Shown piece after piece: positions 11,899 to 24,235 of a stretch of DNA of 64,000 nucleotides (position 1 is the first letter of the stretch; each line of letters begins with the position of its first letter). Origin of the DNA: Piezodorus guildinii (Eukaryota > Arthropoda > Insecta > Hemiptera > Pentatomidae); contig CM041292.1 of NCBI GenBank assembly GCA_023052935.1, positions 141,945,143 through 142,009,142 of the forward strand. The letters run 5' to 3'. Under the pieces are notes generated by a model. That model saw nothing but the letters and a program-made list of their open reading frames with translations. It did not search any database and had not been told where the DNA came from. The translations under genes were made by a program, and so were the position numbers.

Positions 11899-12592
11899 CT
11901 TGTCAAAAATTAATGTGACTTGAATGAAAATATAATTCCACTATTGCCGAAGTTTATTTGGGCAGCTGATAGTGTTAACTTTAAATCAAAACTAGATAAT
12001 TCAGCTAACCATAATTCAATTATTTCATATGGATGAACATTAAATAATAAATAAAACAAAGAATAATCACTATATATACAAACACACATATTGTATGGAG
12101 GTATATGTTTTATGTAATTGTATTATCTCATTTCTAATACATGAATCACTCCTTACAATAAAAAAAGAGAATATTCTAAAATTTAGGTGATTATTTAAAT
12201 TTACCTTATGCATAATAAAATCAATTTCGTAAACATGCACTTTATTTACTTAACTATAGCGTGGGCATTACACTAGTCACGTTATGATCTTCTTTTTTTT
12301 CAATAGTGAGGTAGGAATACAAATGAATGCATAAAACTCTTTTTTTGTAAACACTAATTTATTTGTCTACATATAATATAAAAATAATATATAATTTATA
12401 AAACATATAATATAAACTATCATTATATATTTCTTAATTTGATAAATACACACAAAATAATTTTCATATCCTAGCTATCCCCTCTCCAATATTTACAATA
12501 TAAAGAAGTATAGGATTAAATGTTTTAAATTTGATCACTCGAGGAACTAAATACTTTGCTTATTGTTCATGCGGTGTTTTCGAGTCCGTTGT

Positions 12593-15294
12593 TTATTTAT
12601 CACGTTCAGCTGAGAACTTTCTCCAACAAAAACCTGGAAAGTGCAAGTAAATAAATTTTAGATATATAGTTGAATTTGGAATAAAAACTATTTTGTTATA
12701 TATAATGTAAAATTATTGATACTGATTATATAAATATGCTTGAAACATTTTGTTAAAAATACATATCAGATCCGGTAGTTGAAGGGCAACGAAAAAGGAG
12801 GACCTGAAGATGATTAACATGAAAAAAGTGACCTTCAGAAACAGCAAATCTATTTTAGTCATTAGTGTGGCTAATGAGATAAAAATAAATTGTTAATTTA
12901 GAATCTTAGAAAATTATCGTAAGCCAGAAAAACTTATGGATTGATTTCGAGAATTAATAGTGTATCATTAGTAAAATATATCTACTAATGGATTCCTAAA
13001 CTATGCTCTTGCTATTCTCATATTATTTTTAATTCCGTAACAATAATTGATTATGAATTTCTGTATTTTATTTAAAATAAAATACTTCGTTTTTGGAGAC
13101 TCTCCTAATATCTTTCCCAAAGAAAATATGGCCAACTTTATATCAGTTTAATTTTGTTTTACTATATTCTGGCTGCCCCGACAGACGATTTCCTGTCTTA
13201 ACTATAACTTAGCGAAATGGATCAAGCCGTTCCTGTGTGATGTGATGACTAAGAAAAAAGGCGATTCATTTTTATTTATGTGGATAGAGAGATCATTATT
13301 GCCTTGGAATATTTAAAAAAAAAAAAAAAAAACTATCTATCTACCAAAGTAATTTTTCTTTCATATGATCCTTCTCCTGACTGTTATAAGCACAATGAAA
13401 AAAGAATAAGGGAAATAGGTCAAGCCGTTCACGCGTGATGCGATTACCAAGGAAAAAGGCGATTCATTTTTATATATATAGATACATTTTTTAATAATCC
13501 AATAGAACTCAATATTCCATTCGTTGTAGATTTGACATTAGATTATATGTAATTTTGAAATAGACATATATACGCCCTTTAATAATAAGCTCTTGGGAGA
13601 CTTTAACCCATTATTTCGTGATCTTAAATCCTAAAATATTCCTGCGACTGAAAAAATACAGCTCAACCTCCAAATTGTCCATTGAGGTTACCAGTCAGTG
13701 ACTCCTTCACAAACTACTTTCAAGTTTTATTATAAAGATAGATCAAATTAAGTAGACGTATTATTTTATAAACTGCAAATTTCTATACATTAATTTTTTA
13801 AAGAGTGAGCCAGGGTTTGAGGTCGATATTTTTTTTTCTAAAAAAAACATATAATAATTATTATATTCGATCTTTAATTTAAAAATCCTGCTTGATTAAT
13901 ATACACAAATTTGAATCGGTCTTTGTTGCTCGTTATACTGATCCAAAGATAATGATCACTCAACGAAGCGTTATACCAATAATAATATTGATTAAATTGT
14001 CATTAAAAAACTATTAATCAGTAAATATAAATCTCCTTTTGCAAGAAAATTAATTTAATAAAATGTATGTGTTCATTTTAAGTGCACAAATATTCTAGTA
14101 CACACACATTTTTTATTATATATGTATATACACATTTTTAAAAATATATATTAATAAAAAAAAATAAAACCTGTACCTCTACAACCCATGAACTGTCTTG
14201 GGCTCAATACATAAGAGATTCGTACTAATTCTAGTCCAACGGCCGTGCAGTGAGGTGATTAGGCCGAGATCACACTCAGTCACCAAGTTTTTTCCCCAAT
14301 TTTGGGTTCCCACTTTAAAGGGGTCTAGTGAATAGAACTCTAGGCTACTGTTCTTCGGGTCCTTGGTTCGAATCCCGACTGTGGCAGGAAGAGCCAAATC
14401 CTGAGAGGTACAGGTTTTTTTTGTTTTGTTTTTTTATTTTAAAGAGGCTGGATCTGCCCCAGGAAGGTCTCCATACCCTAGGGTCACCCCTCGCCTGAAT
14501 CAACAAAATTAATAATATTCTGCCACAGTCGGGATTCGAACCCAGGACCCGGAGAACAATAGACTAGTGCTCTATCCGCTGGAACACGCCGCTCCCAACT
14601 TATATACTTTATTTTAATACGATATTAATAATGTATTTAGGACATAAAGATGTTCCGTTATTAATAATTGATATATTCTCGACCTACTTTTACTGAATCA
14701 AAGTATATTGCAGAGATAATTAAAAAAAATCACAAATCTGATTTGAAAGGGTATTAGTCAAAAAGGATTATTATCGTTCAACTTAAAACTTAAAATTTCT
14801 TTCACTTGTTATCAAAAGTAAGACACAAAATCACTCTAAAATCCCAGATAAAAAATATGATTAGATTTGATGTTAATTTTATATTTTTAAGTGTCGTATA
14901 CAAGCCCTGGAGGATTTTACTATCATTGAAATCAATGTGATTTATTTTAATCTAGAAAATTTAGATTTATGGACTTACCATGTCTGTGAGAGTTTGAAGT
15001 ATCGGAGGCAGTATCCTCTTTGGGTGGTTCTCGCATTTTGTGCATCTTATGAAACATTTCGTGAAATTTCTGAGGATTCATTTCGTGGTGGCACGTTCCA
15101 TGTTTCCAGTGCCTCCGGCCATGGCACCCCCAACGCTGCTTATGACACTCATCGTGCATCTTCGGCATCATGTAAAACCACATTGGCGGTTGGTGAGGGC
15201 CCATGTGATGTCTGTGATGTGAATGTGGACCTATGTGCCACACGCTGTACGTCCCATAAAATATAGGGCGATCTTCCTGCTTATTGAACATCAT
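12593..15294 (-). CDS. HMR-B: His/Met-rich family protein, two exons
   Basis: Exon 1 is 14979-15294 and exon 2 is 12593-12633 on the minus strand. The donor CATG|GTAAGT and acceptor TTTCCAG are phase 1, giving 119 codons. The start MMFNKQED aligns with MLFKKEE of HMR-C. Conserved blocks are SVWHIGP, QPPMWFYMMPKMHDE, RRHWKHG, then HHEMNPQKFHEMFHKMHKMR, and HRHG|FCWRKFSAERDK across the junction. Exon 2 stops about 22 codons earlier than in HMR-A and HMR-C. Histidine and methionine together dominate the middle (GPHSHHRHHMGPHQPP). No secretion signal or membrane segment is visible. The intron contains a SINE-in-SINE and other repeats. The role is unknown; metal binding is a guess from composition. 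Confidence 0.75.
13208..13490 (+). repeat. Two tandem, diverged copies of an interspersed-repeat end
   Basis: About 13208-13290 and 13412-13485 share a block around TCAAGCCGTTC, GTGATG and AAAAAGGCGATTCATTTTTA. They look like repeated 3' ends of one transposon family. Class not assigned. They lie inside the HMR-B intron. Confidence 0.55.
14166..14601 (-). mobile_element. tRNA-derived SINE (family S1) split by a second SINE
   Basis: The minus-strand S1 copy has its tRNA-like head at the right end (CCACAGTCGGGATTCGAACC at about 14524, reverse B box) and its tail at the left (CCTCTACAACCCATGAA). It is interrupted between about 14320 and 14445 by a plus-strand tRNA-like SINE containing GGTTCGAATCCCGAC and a T-rich end. 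A short TTTAAAG sequence flanks the inner insert on both sides and is the likely target duplication. Confidence 0.75.
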
Positions 15295-15352
15295 TGCGCT
15301 CTTTAGAGAGATTTTAGTCGAAGTTGTCGCCCGCTGCGGCTGGTGAAGCTGT

Positions 15353-15410
15353 GAGTACTGCCCATCCCTGCTGCGGCAGGTAGCTTTATGTGACCGCGCG
15401 GCTGACGCAA
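15353..15410 (-). promoter_or_regulatory. Core promoter of HMR-B: bZIP-like site, TATA-like box, initiator
   Basis: Reading the minus strand: GATATTGCGTCAG at about 15402-15414 (core TTGCGTCA at 15403-15410), CATAAAG at 15384-15390, and GGGCAGTACTC at 15353-15363. The A of the CAGT initiator lies 31 bp from the TATA-like start, a normal core-promoter spacing. The 13-mer GATATTGCGTCAG occurs identically upstream of HMR-C. Confidence 0.6.
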
Positions 15411-15479
15411 TATCATGATTTTGAACATTGTGGCTGATTCAATGTGTAGTGCAACGTTTCTGTTCGCGTACATTTATTA

Positions 15480-16560
15480 TGTAGTATTGAAATTTTATAC
15501 AAAATACATATTATATTAAATGTAATATATTACATTTTAAAAATAAAATAAACATTGAGTTATGGAAATTATTGTCTTTATTCTGGCTGGTTTTACAATT
15601 ACAGCTCTATAGATTTCATGAATCCTTACCTTTAAAAACCTATCAACTACACTCTTCGTGGATAGAGATTTGAAATTATATTTACTCTATTTTTTAAACC
15701 TTATACTCTAAGTTTCAAAACTCAAATAATTTATATTTTAGCATCTGAAGATTTATTGGCCTTGTTCATACACCAAGATCTATACTTACACATCTCCAAC
15801 GGTGTATGGAGTATTTTATAGGGGGAGTTGAAAATACAATCGTTCGATTCAAATACTGCCTATATAAATAAAGAATTGAAAATTAAGTACGTGATGAAAA
15901 TAAAAACATTTTATTGTAATACCTTATCTTATTTTTTATGATTCTCCCTTCTGCTCCTCCCTGCCTACTCTCATGCAGATCTCATATGATTGGTATGAAA
16001 GAAACAGAAAATTCTTCTCCTTGGAAGATCATATTTTATTTTTTTTTTTCTCAATTAATAATAAGAAACTCAAATCATAATTATATCATCTTTAATATAA
16101 ATTTAAGCTGTGTGACTGCGACTTTTTACTATCTCCTATTCATCTGTTTTTTTTTTTTTAGTTTTTGTATGTAACAAATTATTAATTTATTAATTCCAAA
16201 TTTCTCTGAAACTACTACTTATTTCGAAGAATTTTTTTCATCAAATTCAACTCAAATTACAAGAAAAAATCTGTGAACTACTGTTTTTTTATTATTTCCA
16301 TCATTATGTATTAATATTGCTGAATTGTATTGTTATACTTTGACAGGTAATATTTAAATGATATTATCATTTAATATCCAATAATCAACATCAATATAAA
16401 CTAAAGGAAAAGAGTTAAAATAAATCGAGTAATGACAGCAAGCCACTTAATTTAAAAACACAAATATGCCAATGGTAATTAAAAGAAACGTATAACGATA
16501 TTATTTCTACAAGATAAATATTTATCCATTCAAATCGAAAAAATATAGCATTGAAGAAGG
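15480..16560. other. AT-rich intergenic DNA
   Basis: Poly-T and poly-A runs and no supported gene. The 15938-16174 frame is AT-rich noise. Confidence 0.5.
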
Positions 16561-16574
16561 AAAAATTGATTCAA

Positions 16575-17470
16575 TATATATAATATATAGTAAGGTAAAG
16601 TGTTGGGATCGTGAAAATTTTCGAATTCCAGTTTTCAACGGAAATACACGTTTTAGGATCTCCTGAGTCCAAATGACCAACTCCCGAAAAAAGGTGTTTG
16701 TGTGGTAACTCCCGTGGTTAAACGAGAAGTCCTATGAATATGAAATTTAATATTTAAGACAAGCATACGCCCGAGATGTTACAAAAACGTTTTCATCAAA
16801 ATCAGTTAACTATTGTAGAAGGCCCATCAGTTATACCATACATTTTGCAACTTTTTACGATTTTGATTAAACTCTATATATCGATGTAAAATTTGATGGG
16901 CTTTAATATGATGTGGGTTTCATTCTGATTAAAATAGTATATTTTAAATTGTCTTCCTCTAAAGTACCTTTAATTTTATAGATTTCAAAAAATTTGGAAC
17001 ATCAGCTTATTAGCATTGATACATTTTTATTATTATTTTTTTTTAAATTAATTTAATCGTATGTATTACAATTTGTCACAATAGACAATAATAATATCGC
17101 TAAAGGATCACATTCATACAATATAAACAAAAAGGAAAAACAAATTACATAAAATGAAACCAAACTAAATAAACGTATAAAATAACTAAAATTGTAGATA
17201 AAATAAATACAAATAAATTAAGTTAACAAATTAATTAACAAAACATGTCACATTCATACGTATGTACAATATTTACAATCAGCTAGGGAACCCCGGACGG
17301 GGCTTGTCCAAGCAGAGTCCAAAGGATCCCAGCGCCTCCCTCTCAGCCGCATCACTCGTGAAAGCTAGCGGAAGCTAAGTGAGGGCGCCATAGCATTGAT
17401 AAATAACAGGTAAATATACAAGTTGGGCGAATTCGATAAACAACTAAAGGATAAAAGTGCAGACATATTT
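16575..17470 (+). repeat. Interspersed repeat R1, interrupted by a retroposed insert
   Basis: It matches 53340-53905 along its length, from GTGTTGGGATCGTGAAAATT to ACTAAAGGATAAAAGTGC. The match breaks at 17022-17390. Confidence 0.8.
17022..17390 (-). mobile_element. Minus-strand retroposed insert with 11-bp target duplication
   Basis: TAGCATTGATA occurs at 17011-17021 and again at 17391-17401, flanking the insert. The left end is T-rich and the right end GC-rich (GCGGAAGCTAAGTGAGGGCG), as expected for a minus-strand retroposon with its A tail at the left. No ORF is visible. It could be a 5'-truncated LINE tail or a SINE. Confidence 0.75.
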
Positions 17471-18224
17471 TTACATATTTAGTTTTATTCTCAAAAACCA
17501 AATAGTTTATCTTCAAGCAAATCATATTTATGATAGGAAAATTAAAAAAAATTTTTGTGGTTTATGCTACTACTGGCTGGTGCTTATTTTATCTTAGTGA
17601 AATAAATGGCCAGAAGGTAAAATCGAAGGAGTCTAAATTAAATTTTGTATAATTTATTTTTAAGACTTTTGCATTATATCAATTAAATACCTGTTAATTT
17701 AATCAGTGTTTTCTATATATTGCTGGCATAGCAACCTCTTAAGTGTAAACGAAGCCTACAACCACTAGAAAGGAACCTTGAGGTTCATCGAAAACTATTT
17801 GGTAGACTATGAGAATTTTAAGGTTTTCAGAAATAGAGATTTGTTATATTGTTAGTCGATGACGTACAAAAACACCGTAAACAGAATTCTCTCTCCAGTA
17901 TTTCTTTTAAAATAGAACCAAAGATCCTAGCGGCATAAGCATGTGAAATTTTCCCCCGCGAATATCAGAACCAAATTTATACCATTGATTCACACCTATG
18001 AGAAACAAAATTTAGCAAATTTTTAGGCACTTAATCCCTTAATGGGAGGGGAAGTTATAGAGGAGGAAACCAAGCAAAAATGGGTTTTCTCTTAAACAGC
18101 TTAACCGATTTTCAGGAAAAAAAAAAAAAATATGTTAGGGATTTTAGTAACGAAAACGTTAGTCAAATGTTTTTTAATTTTTCAAAACTTTTTTTTAGGT
18201 TATGATGGTTCGGGATACAATTAT

Positions 18225-18422
18225 TTAAAAACCCCTTTTATCAATTTTTTTGTTAGTAATAAAATTTGAAATTAATTAATGATGATTTTTTTTTCTAAAT
18301 CTTAGGAGGAAGGCATAAAAAAATGATATGATCATGATTCTTAAGGGAAAAACCAATTTTTTGCGGAAGAAAAAAACCAAAATATTTATTTTTGACCTTT
18401 TTGAAAAGTGTCAATTACCACC

Positions 18423-18456
<34 letters not shown>

Positions 18457-18772
18457 CAGAAAATGTCTTTTATACTCCTCTTTACACAGGAATTGTTTGA
18501 AGTGAAAGAAAAAATTCGAATAAAATCCTATGTATAGAGGAGTGTAAAAGATATTTTCTGAAAAAAAAATCGGTGATTGACACTTTTCAAAAAGGTCAAA
18601 AACATACATATTTTTGTTTTCTTTCTTCCACTAAAAATTGACTTTAACCTTAAAAATCATGATCATATCATTTTTTTTTACGCCGTTGACTCCTAAGAAT
18701 GAGAGAAAAAAATCATCATCAATTAATTTCAGATTTCAGTATTACAAAAAAAAAAAAAAAAAAAAGGGGAGG
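18225..18772. mobile_element. Foldback element with arms over 200 bp
   Basis: The arms 18225-18475 and 18534-18772 are near reverse complements. Landmarks are ATGATATGATCATGATTCTTAAG against AATCATGATCATATCAT, and GACCTTTTTGAAAAGTGTCA on the left against TGACACTTTTCAAAAAGGTC on the right. The centre has a poly-T run. The ORFs here are by-products of the palindrome. Confidence 0.75.
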
Positions 18773-19954
18773 TTTTATGCAAATCTCGAAAACCATTTGA
18801 ATTAAAAAGTTACAAATTTAGACGAATTATTTTTATTCGACACCAAATTGATCCCCATAGTTCGAGTCAAAAAGGCCGCTGGGGCAGATTTACCATCCTT
18901 TACCCTTTGTTTTCGAACAGAATAATGGTGATGTTCTAGCTGTATTGAAATACAAAGATTTTAGAAAAATTGTTATCTTATATACAACATTGTATATGGT
19001 AATGGAGAATGATAAAACTAAATGATTGTATAGATAACTAATTTATATTAAATTGTTTACTGAAACACGTGTTTCCATCGAAACTCTTTAATTCTTTAAC
19101 CCTTTTTTCAAATCTAACTTTATTTTCAAAATTCTAAAGTTGATTCTAACGTGATACGTAAGTGAAAGTCAAGTGTTGTGCGAAACATATTTGTTATGCT
19201 TTCATGAGTTAATTATTGGATTATTTTCTAAACAGTACTTAAAATGTTGAATTTCTGTATAGTTTTTGAGTTATTCAGAAAACAATTTCTTTTTATGGTT
19301 TTTTTCTTTCTTTTTTTTTTTTTAAGAGGAATTAGAAGAGGAATTTTCCAGAGCCCAGCCTTATTGCACATCCGGACAGTATGGGAAACTTCCATTTCAA
19401 ATTTAAGCTTCATAATCATTGTTATTTTTGAGGTACTGCGATGTGACTTTTATTTTGGTTCTAATCTTTATTTTACACCAAAGGCTGTTATCTCCAATGA
19501 GGTGTATACTTGAACACATGATGTAACTGAGTACATAGCTTGCAAACTCACGACGAAATTTCACCAGATCTTTTATTTTGAGGAAATCCTGATCCTAAAG
19601 AGTGGCGCGTAGACTTCTCTGTTGAAATGTTGCTGTTTTAAATAAATATAGAGCTATTTTTAAAGTTCTAAATTTACAAGAAAGGCTCCATCAATTCTCG
19701 TCCAATCCAATCCAATCAGCGCCAATGGTTTTAGTGGTCGATGCGTCATAATTTAACTTACTAATTCCAATTCTCCATCAATGTGCATTATGTGACTGAC
19801 ACGCATTGTAAGAAAAATGAAAAAAATCTATGAATTTCAAATTTTTAATTTTGCTCACTCTATCAGACAATTAAAAAAAAAAGAAAAGTTTTTCGATCAT
19901 TAGTATTCTTGTTGACGTAATATAAAAAAAAATAAATAAATAAAAAAAAAAAAA

Positions 19955-20238
19955 ACTGTACCACTACAACCCATGAAGGGCTTTGGGCTCAAAACATATA
20001 GATTTGTACTGTTTCTTAGCCAACGGCAGTGCAGTGAGGTGATTAGGCCTTGGTCACGCTCAGCCGCCAGATTTTCCACCAATTTTTTTGGGTACCCAGA
20101 TTATAGAGGCTGGGATTGCCCCAGGAGGGTCTCCAGGAATTATTATAAACAATAATTCTGCCACAGCCGGGATTCGAACCCAGAAACCGGATAACAGTAA
20201 ATTAGTGCTCCTCTATCCACTACACCACGCCACTCCTA
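19955..20238 (-). mobile_element. tRNA-derived SINE (family S1), full-length copy
   Basis: On the minus strand it opens GAGTGGCGTGGTGTAGTGGA, has B box GGGTTCGAATCCCGGC, then a body with CCCTCCTGGGGCAATCCCAG, and ends GGGTTGTAGTGGTACAG beside an A/T-rich tail. This is the cleanest S1 copy in the window. It is not a tRNA gene, because the anticodon arm does not pair properly. Confidence 0.8.
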
Positions 20239-20621
20239 TAAAATAATTTTATAGCTTAAAAAAAATAACTTTAATATTTTTCATGAGTACATAATTTTCA
20301 ACTGGTGAGTGAGAAGGTAACAAATTAAAAAAAATATTTTTAAATGGCTGTTAGTATTATTATATCTAGGTATTAATATACAATAGCATTAATATTTAGT
20401 ATTACTATTATGTTTTCACATTTTTATTTTACATCTACATTAACTGTAATTACTTATTGGAAAAATACTCTATGATGATGGCGTATTAAACGGAACTGGA
20501 GAAGAGGAGATGTTTGTTGGTCCTGTTTCCAAGGGAAGTGCTTGGCCAAATTGGACGAGTATAACTAGGTAAGTGCAAACAGAAGCTGCCATCTATGGAT
20601 AAATAAATGGTGTATAAAGTA

Positions 20622-20625
20622 CATT

Positions 20626-20685
<60 letters not shown>

Positions 20686-20687
20686 AA
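20622..20687. repeat. Poly-A followed by TA microsatellite
   Basis: An A run of about 30 then (TA)n. It may be the tail of a degraded retroposon just upstream. Confidence 0.7.
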
Positions 20688-20789
20688 TACACAAAAATAA
20701 ATTATTTTTTATATTGTATCATTTTACGAGGTTTAAAGAAAATTAAAAAATATTTTATTAAATTGATCCTAATATTTTTTACAAATATT

Positions 20790-21110
20790 TTATTTCAGAT
20801 TAAAGAAGTCTTCTCACCTTCTTACTTCTCTTTTCCAAATATTGACAAAATCCTGGAACACTGATTGAATCAAGAAACTGAAACGCCTTTCCTACAATTT
20901 AATTACATGATTCCAGACCGCTAGCTTGGATTTCTTTCGAACATCCCACTCCTCTATCTAGCAATGTAATCGTGTGATGAAAGTTGTCGCTTCTGTCTAG
21001 GATCGCGGATGGTACTACTCGGAAATCATTCTCGACATAGAACAGGCCTTTGACAGGATCTGGTACCTAGGGTCGCTTAGCAAACTCCGTAAATTGTTTA
21101 AATGTCATTT
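20790..21110 (+). pseudogene. Jockey-like LINE reverse transcriptase fragment
   Basis: Conceptual translation in shifting frames gives FRTSHSS-like and ILDIEQAFDRIWYLG segments, matching the better preserved copy at 22590-24235 (FRTSHSTIQQ, LDVEQAFDRVWHPG). Frameshifts make it a relic. Confidence 0.65.
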
Positions 21111-21255
21111 TTTTCTTCTTCTTACCTTCCTCGCCTTTTAAGGCTACATGTGGGTGTTCTCGGTCCGAAGAGGCAGGTGAGGGCGGAGGATTAATGCCAA
21201 AGTAAAAAAAAACACCCTCCTTCCTCCACGGTACCAATTCGGGAACTCGTAATTA

Positions 21256-22169
21256 TTGGGTTGTTTCACATGAAATGTCCGTTTTTATATTTTCTGAAAT
21301 ACATAAAGGATTTTGCAGGTCTCAGTTGTTTTCTTCTGAATGTTTACATATTTAAAGTAAATAGTTACTAATCATCTACCTTTTATTATAAACATTAGCT
21401 TCCCAATCAATTGCCAACTTTTTAGTATACCTCCAAATATGAACATGGAAATACGCGATTTTCGAGTAATATTTTTGTACGAGTTTAAACTATAAACTCA
21501 GCAGCTGAGGCCGCTAGAAATATTTGCAAGGCGTTTGGGGAAGGGAGTCTTAATGAACGGACCATTCGCCGTTGGTTTGCTAAGTTTTCAGCTGGGGATA
21601 CCGACTTGGAAAACTTGCCCCGAGGAAGACCTCCGTCCGTAATTGACAACGATGTCCTCAAACATACAGTAGAAGGAAACCCCTACGAAACAGTTAAAGG
21701 ACTCTCAGCACAACTAAATGCGAGTGCATCTACCGTTTCCAGACATTTAAAGTGTATCGGGAAAGTAAAAAAGCTCGATACATGGGTACCTCATCATCTC
21801 ACTGAGCGGCAGCAATTGAAACGCCTTGAGACCTGCGTTTCTTTGCTTGAAAGAACTAGGCTACGAAGTTCTTCCGCACCCACCATATTCTCCCGACTTG
21901 TCTCCAACAGATTACCACCTGTTCAGGAATTTAGACAACTTCGTCAAAGGAAAACTTTTTGAAAATGATGATCAAGTGAACAGTGCGTTTTCAGATTTTG
22001 TTTCACTTCAAAGCTCCGAGTTTTTCAGTTCGAGGATAAAAAAGTTGGTTGGGAAAAATGTGTAGAAAAAGAAGGTAAATACTTCGAATAAAATTATCTT
22101 GTTTTCATATCGTATTTTTAATAAAAATCCTTTACCTTGAAAACGGACATTTCATGTGACACAACCCAA
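21256..22169 (+). mobile_element. Internally deleted mariner element with intact TIRs
   Basis: The inverted repeats TTGGGTTGTTTCACATGAAA (21256) and its complement ending at 22169 differ at few positions and are flanked by TA. The interior encodes the start of a mariner transposase (ERTIRRWFAKFSAGDTDLEN, then a second helix-turn-helix) and its end (HPPYSPDLSPTDYHLFRNL, the final catalytic Asp region). The middle, with the first two catalytic Asp residues, is missing. Confidence 0.9.
21606..22065 (+). pseudogene. Deleted mariner transposase
   Basis: The N-terminal DNA-binding half (LPRGRPPSVIDNDVLKHTVE, VKGLSAQLNASASTVSRHLK) runs to about 21840 in one frame. The C-terminal part continues in another frame to the stop at 22065 (SSRIKKLVGKNV). 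The junction lies inside what should be the catalytic core, so no active enzyme can be made. The TIRs could still be mobilised by a related transposase. Confidence 0.85.
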
Positions 22170-22589
22170 TATTTTATCTCCTCAACTTCTGTCATCAGAT
22201 TGCTAGGCAACGGTGCGGTAAGTTCACCAATTAGCCTGCTCGGCCACCTCAGCCCCGCAAACTCCGTGAATTCCTCCTTTCTACATTCTTCCTCTCCCAT
22301 CTCATTGACAGATATCATTCAAAATAAAGTGCAGGAGTTCTTATTTATTCCTGCTGATCGTTAGCGATTTGTAATGATTGTTACGTTTTTTATTTTATAT
22401 ATCTTAATAATAATATTTAGTAAACTTAAATACTTATATTTAAATATAAATATTTCTGAAAAATGAAACTAGAACAACCTTGTTATGATAATAATATTGA
22501 AAAAAAAATGGACATGGAAAATGTAACTGAATAAAAATACTTATATAATAAAACACTTGACATAAGAATAATAATAATTGTCTCTATAT

Positions 22590-23150
22590 ACTATACTTCA
22601 AGGTCTCTGATGTATGATTGAAGAGTTTGGGATGCAATAGTTGGATCGTTGTTGACTGATAACACACAAGTGTCATCAGCATAGGAAGAAAGGAAAGTGC
22701 TAGGATGGGATGGGATATCAGCTGTATAAGCTGTGTAAAGGATGGGTCCTAGAATACTGCCTTGAGGAACACCTGCACATTGATTAGAAAGGGGTGAATA
22801 GGAACGGTTATGATTTACTTTGAAGGACGTGTCTGTGAGATAGGACTGGATAATGAGGAAGTACGTAGGTGGAGGGAATTAACGGAGTTTGTAAAGCAAT
22901 CCCGGGTGCCACACTCGGTCAAAGGCCTGTTCTACATCGAGGAAGGCTCCCGTGCAGTACAATCCGCGCTCCAATGAAGACGAGACAACGTCCACCACAC
23001 GATGGCATTGCTGGATAGTGGAGTGGGATGTTCGGAAACCAAAATGATGATCTGGGATAATGTGATTGGAATTAAGGTTGGGATATATGAGTTTTAGCAG
23101 AAGTTTTTCAAGGATTTTACCCATGATGCATATAAGAGAGATGGGGCGGT
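22590..23150 (-). pseudogene. Reverse transcriptase of Jockey-like LINE
   Basis: The best-kept frame is 22879-23124, continuing in another frame to about 22600. The motifs AFDRVW and YADD are the polymerase catalytic signatures. A frame break near 22879 separates the two motif blocks. Confidence 0.8.
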
Positions 23151-24235
23151 AGGAGGATGGGTATTCTGGAGGCTTTTTGGGGGATCATTTTAATGATGGA
23201 TAATTTACAGGAAGCGGGAAAATATGTGGAGCGGAGAACGGCATTACAGATGTAAGTAAGATATAGGATGGCTTTTCGAGGAAGTAGTTTTAGGATACGG
23301 GAAGTTATGAGGTCATGTCCAGGGACTTTTCGGGATGGTAAACTCTGGATGATGTTCGATATTTGGGATGGACGGTATAATTGTTTCGTTTTTGTTGGCT
23401 GCAGTCGTAATGCAATTTTTAGGAGGAGATATAATTTCTTTAGGTGATTGTTTTATCTTGGCCGGTTTATTTTTCTTTTTGGTCTGCGAATTCTCTTGGG
23501 ATCCAGGGTTTGAGTGGCGGTTTCTTTTCTGAAGTGACCGGCGCTTTAAATATTGCGAATCAGATTCACTAATTTCTGAAAATGGTGTCTCTCCGTCCGA
23601 GACATCACACTATGTAATCATATCTGGGTCCATAATCACTAATATAAGAAAAGAGAAAGAAAAAAAAAATATATAACTACAACAGCTAATAAACAGAAAA
23701 TTTACTTAAAAAATCTTAAAACTAAACTATTTAAATTATATACATATAAAAACATCATTAAAAGAAACATATCTGATTTATATATAGAAAAAAAAAAATA
23801 AACAAAAAATAAATAGATAAAATAGATCTAAATAATAACTTTAAGGAAATAAAGTTATAAAGGAAATAAAGTCACAAAAAAATAAACCAGATATGAATAA
23901 TGTCTCGGTTACGAATTGGGAAATGACACCAGTGCTGGCCGAGACCTTGTAAACAATAGCTGGGCAGAAGGAATTAGTAGCCTCTCGGCAAGTACCGAAA
24001 ATAGCCTCGTAGCACTACTTCCAGACTCTAGCCAACACCAGTCGATTACGTGCTTATAAAAATTAACTGCACTCACCTGTCTCTCCAGTTGTGGTTTATA
24101 AAGTGTTTAACGGTTCACTAACTCACTATTCACAAAGTTTGAGGGCTGCTTACACAGTAAAAGAGAAATGGCAAGGTAACAAATACAGAGCGATATGAAT
24201 ATAGAACTGTAGGTGCGGCCATCTTGTTGATACTA
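22590..24235 (-). mobile_element. Jockey-like LINE with internal deletion
   Basis: On the minus strand a 5' UTR-like part (24235-23635) leads to an ORF1 start (MDPDMIT, in-frame stop at codon 8, then CDVSDGETPFSEISESDSQY). The next part is deleted or scrambled, then reverse transcriptase follows: GKILEKLLLKLIYPNLNSNH, FGFRTSHSTIQQ, FLDVEQAFDRVWHPG, AGVPQGSILGP and the catalytic LSSYADDTCVLS at about 22665-22690. It ends before the thumb domain. Stops and deletions make it inactive. Confidence 0.8.

Noticed and set aside
18328..18609. Lys/Phe-rich small proteins in the foldback
   Set aside because: They run through poly-A or poly-T and are mirrored by the palindrome.
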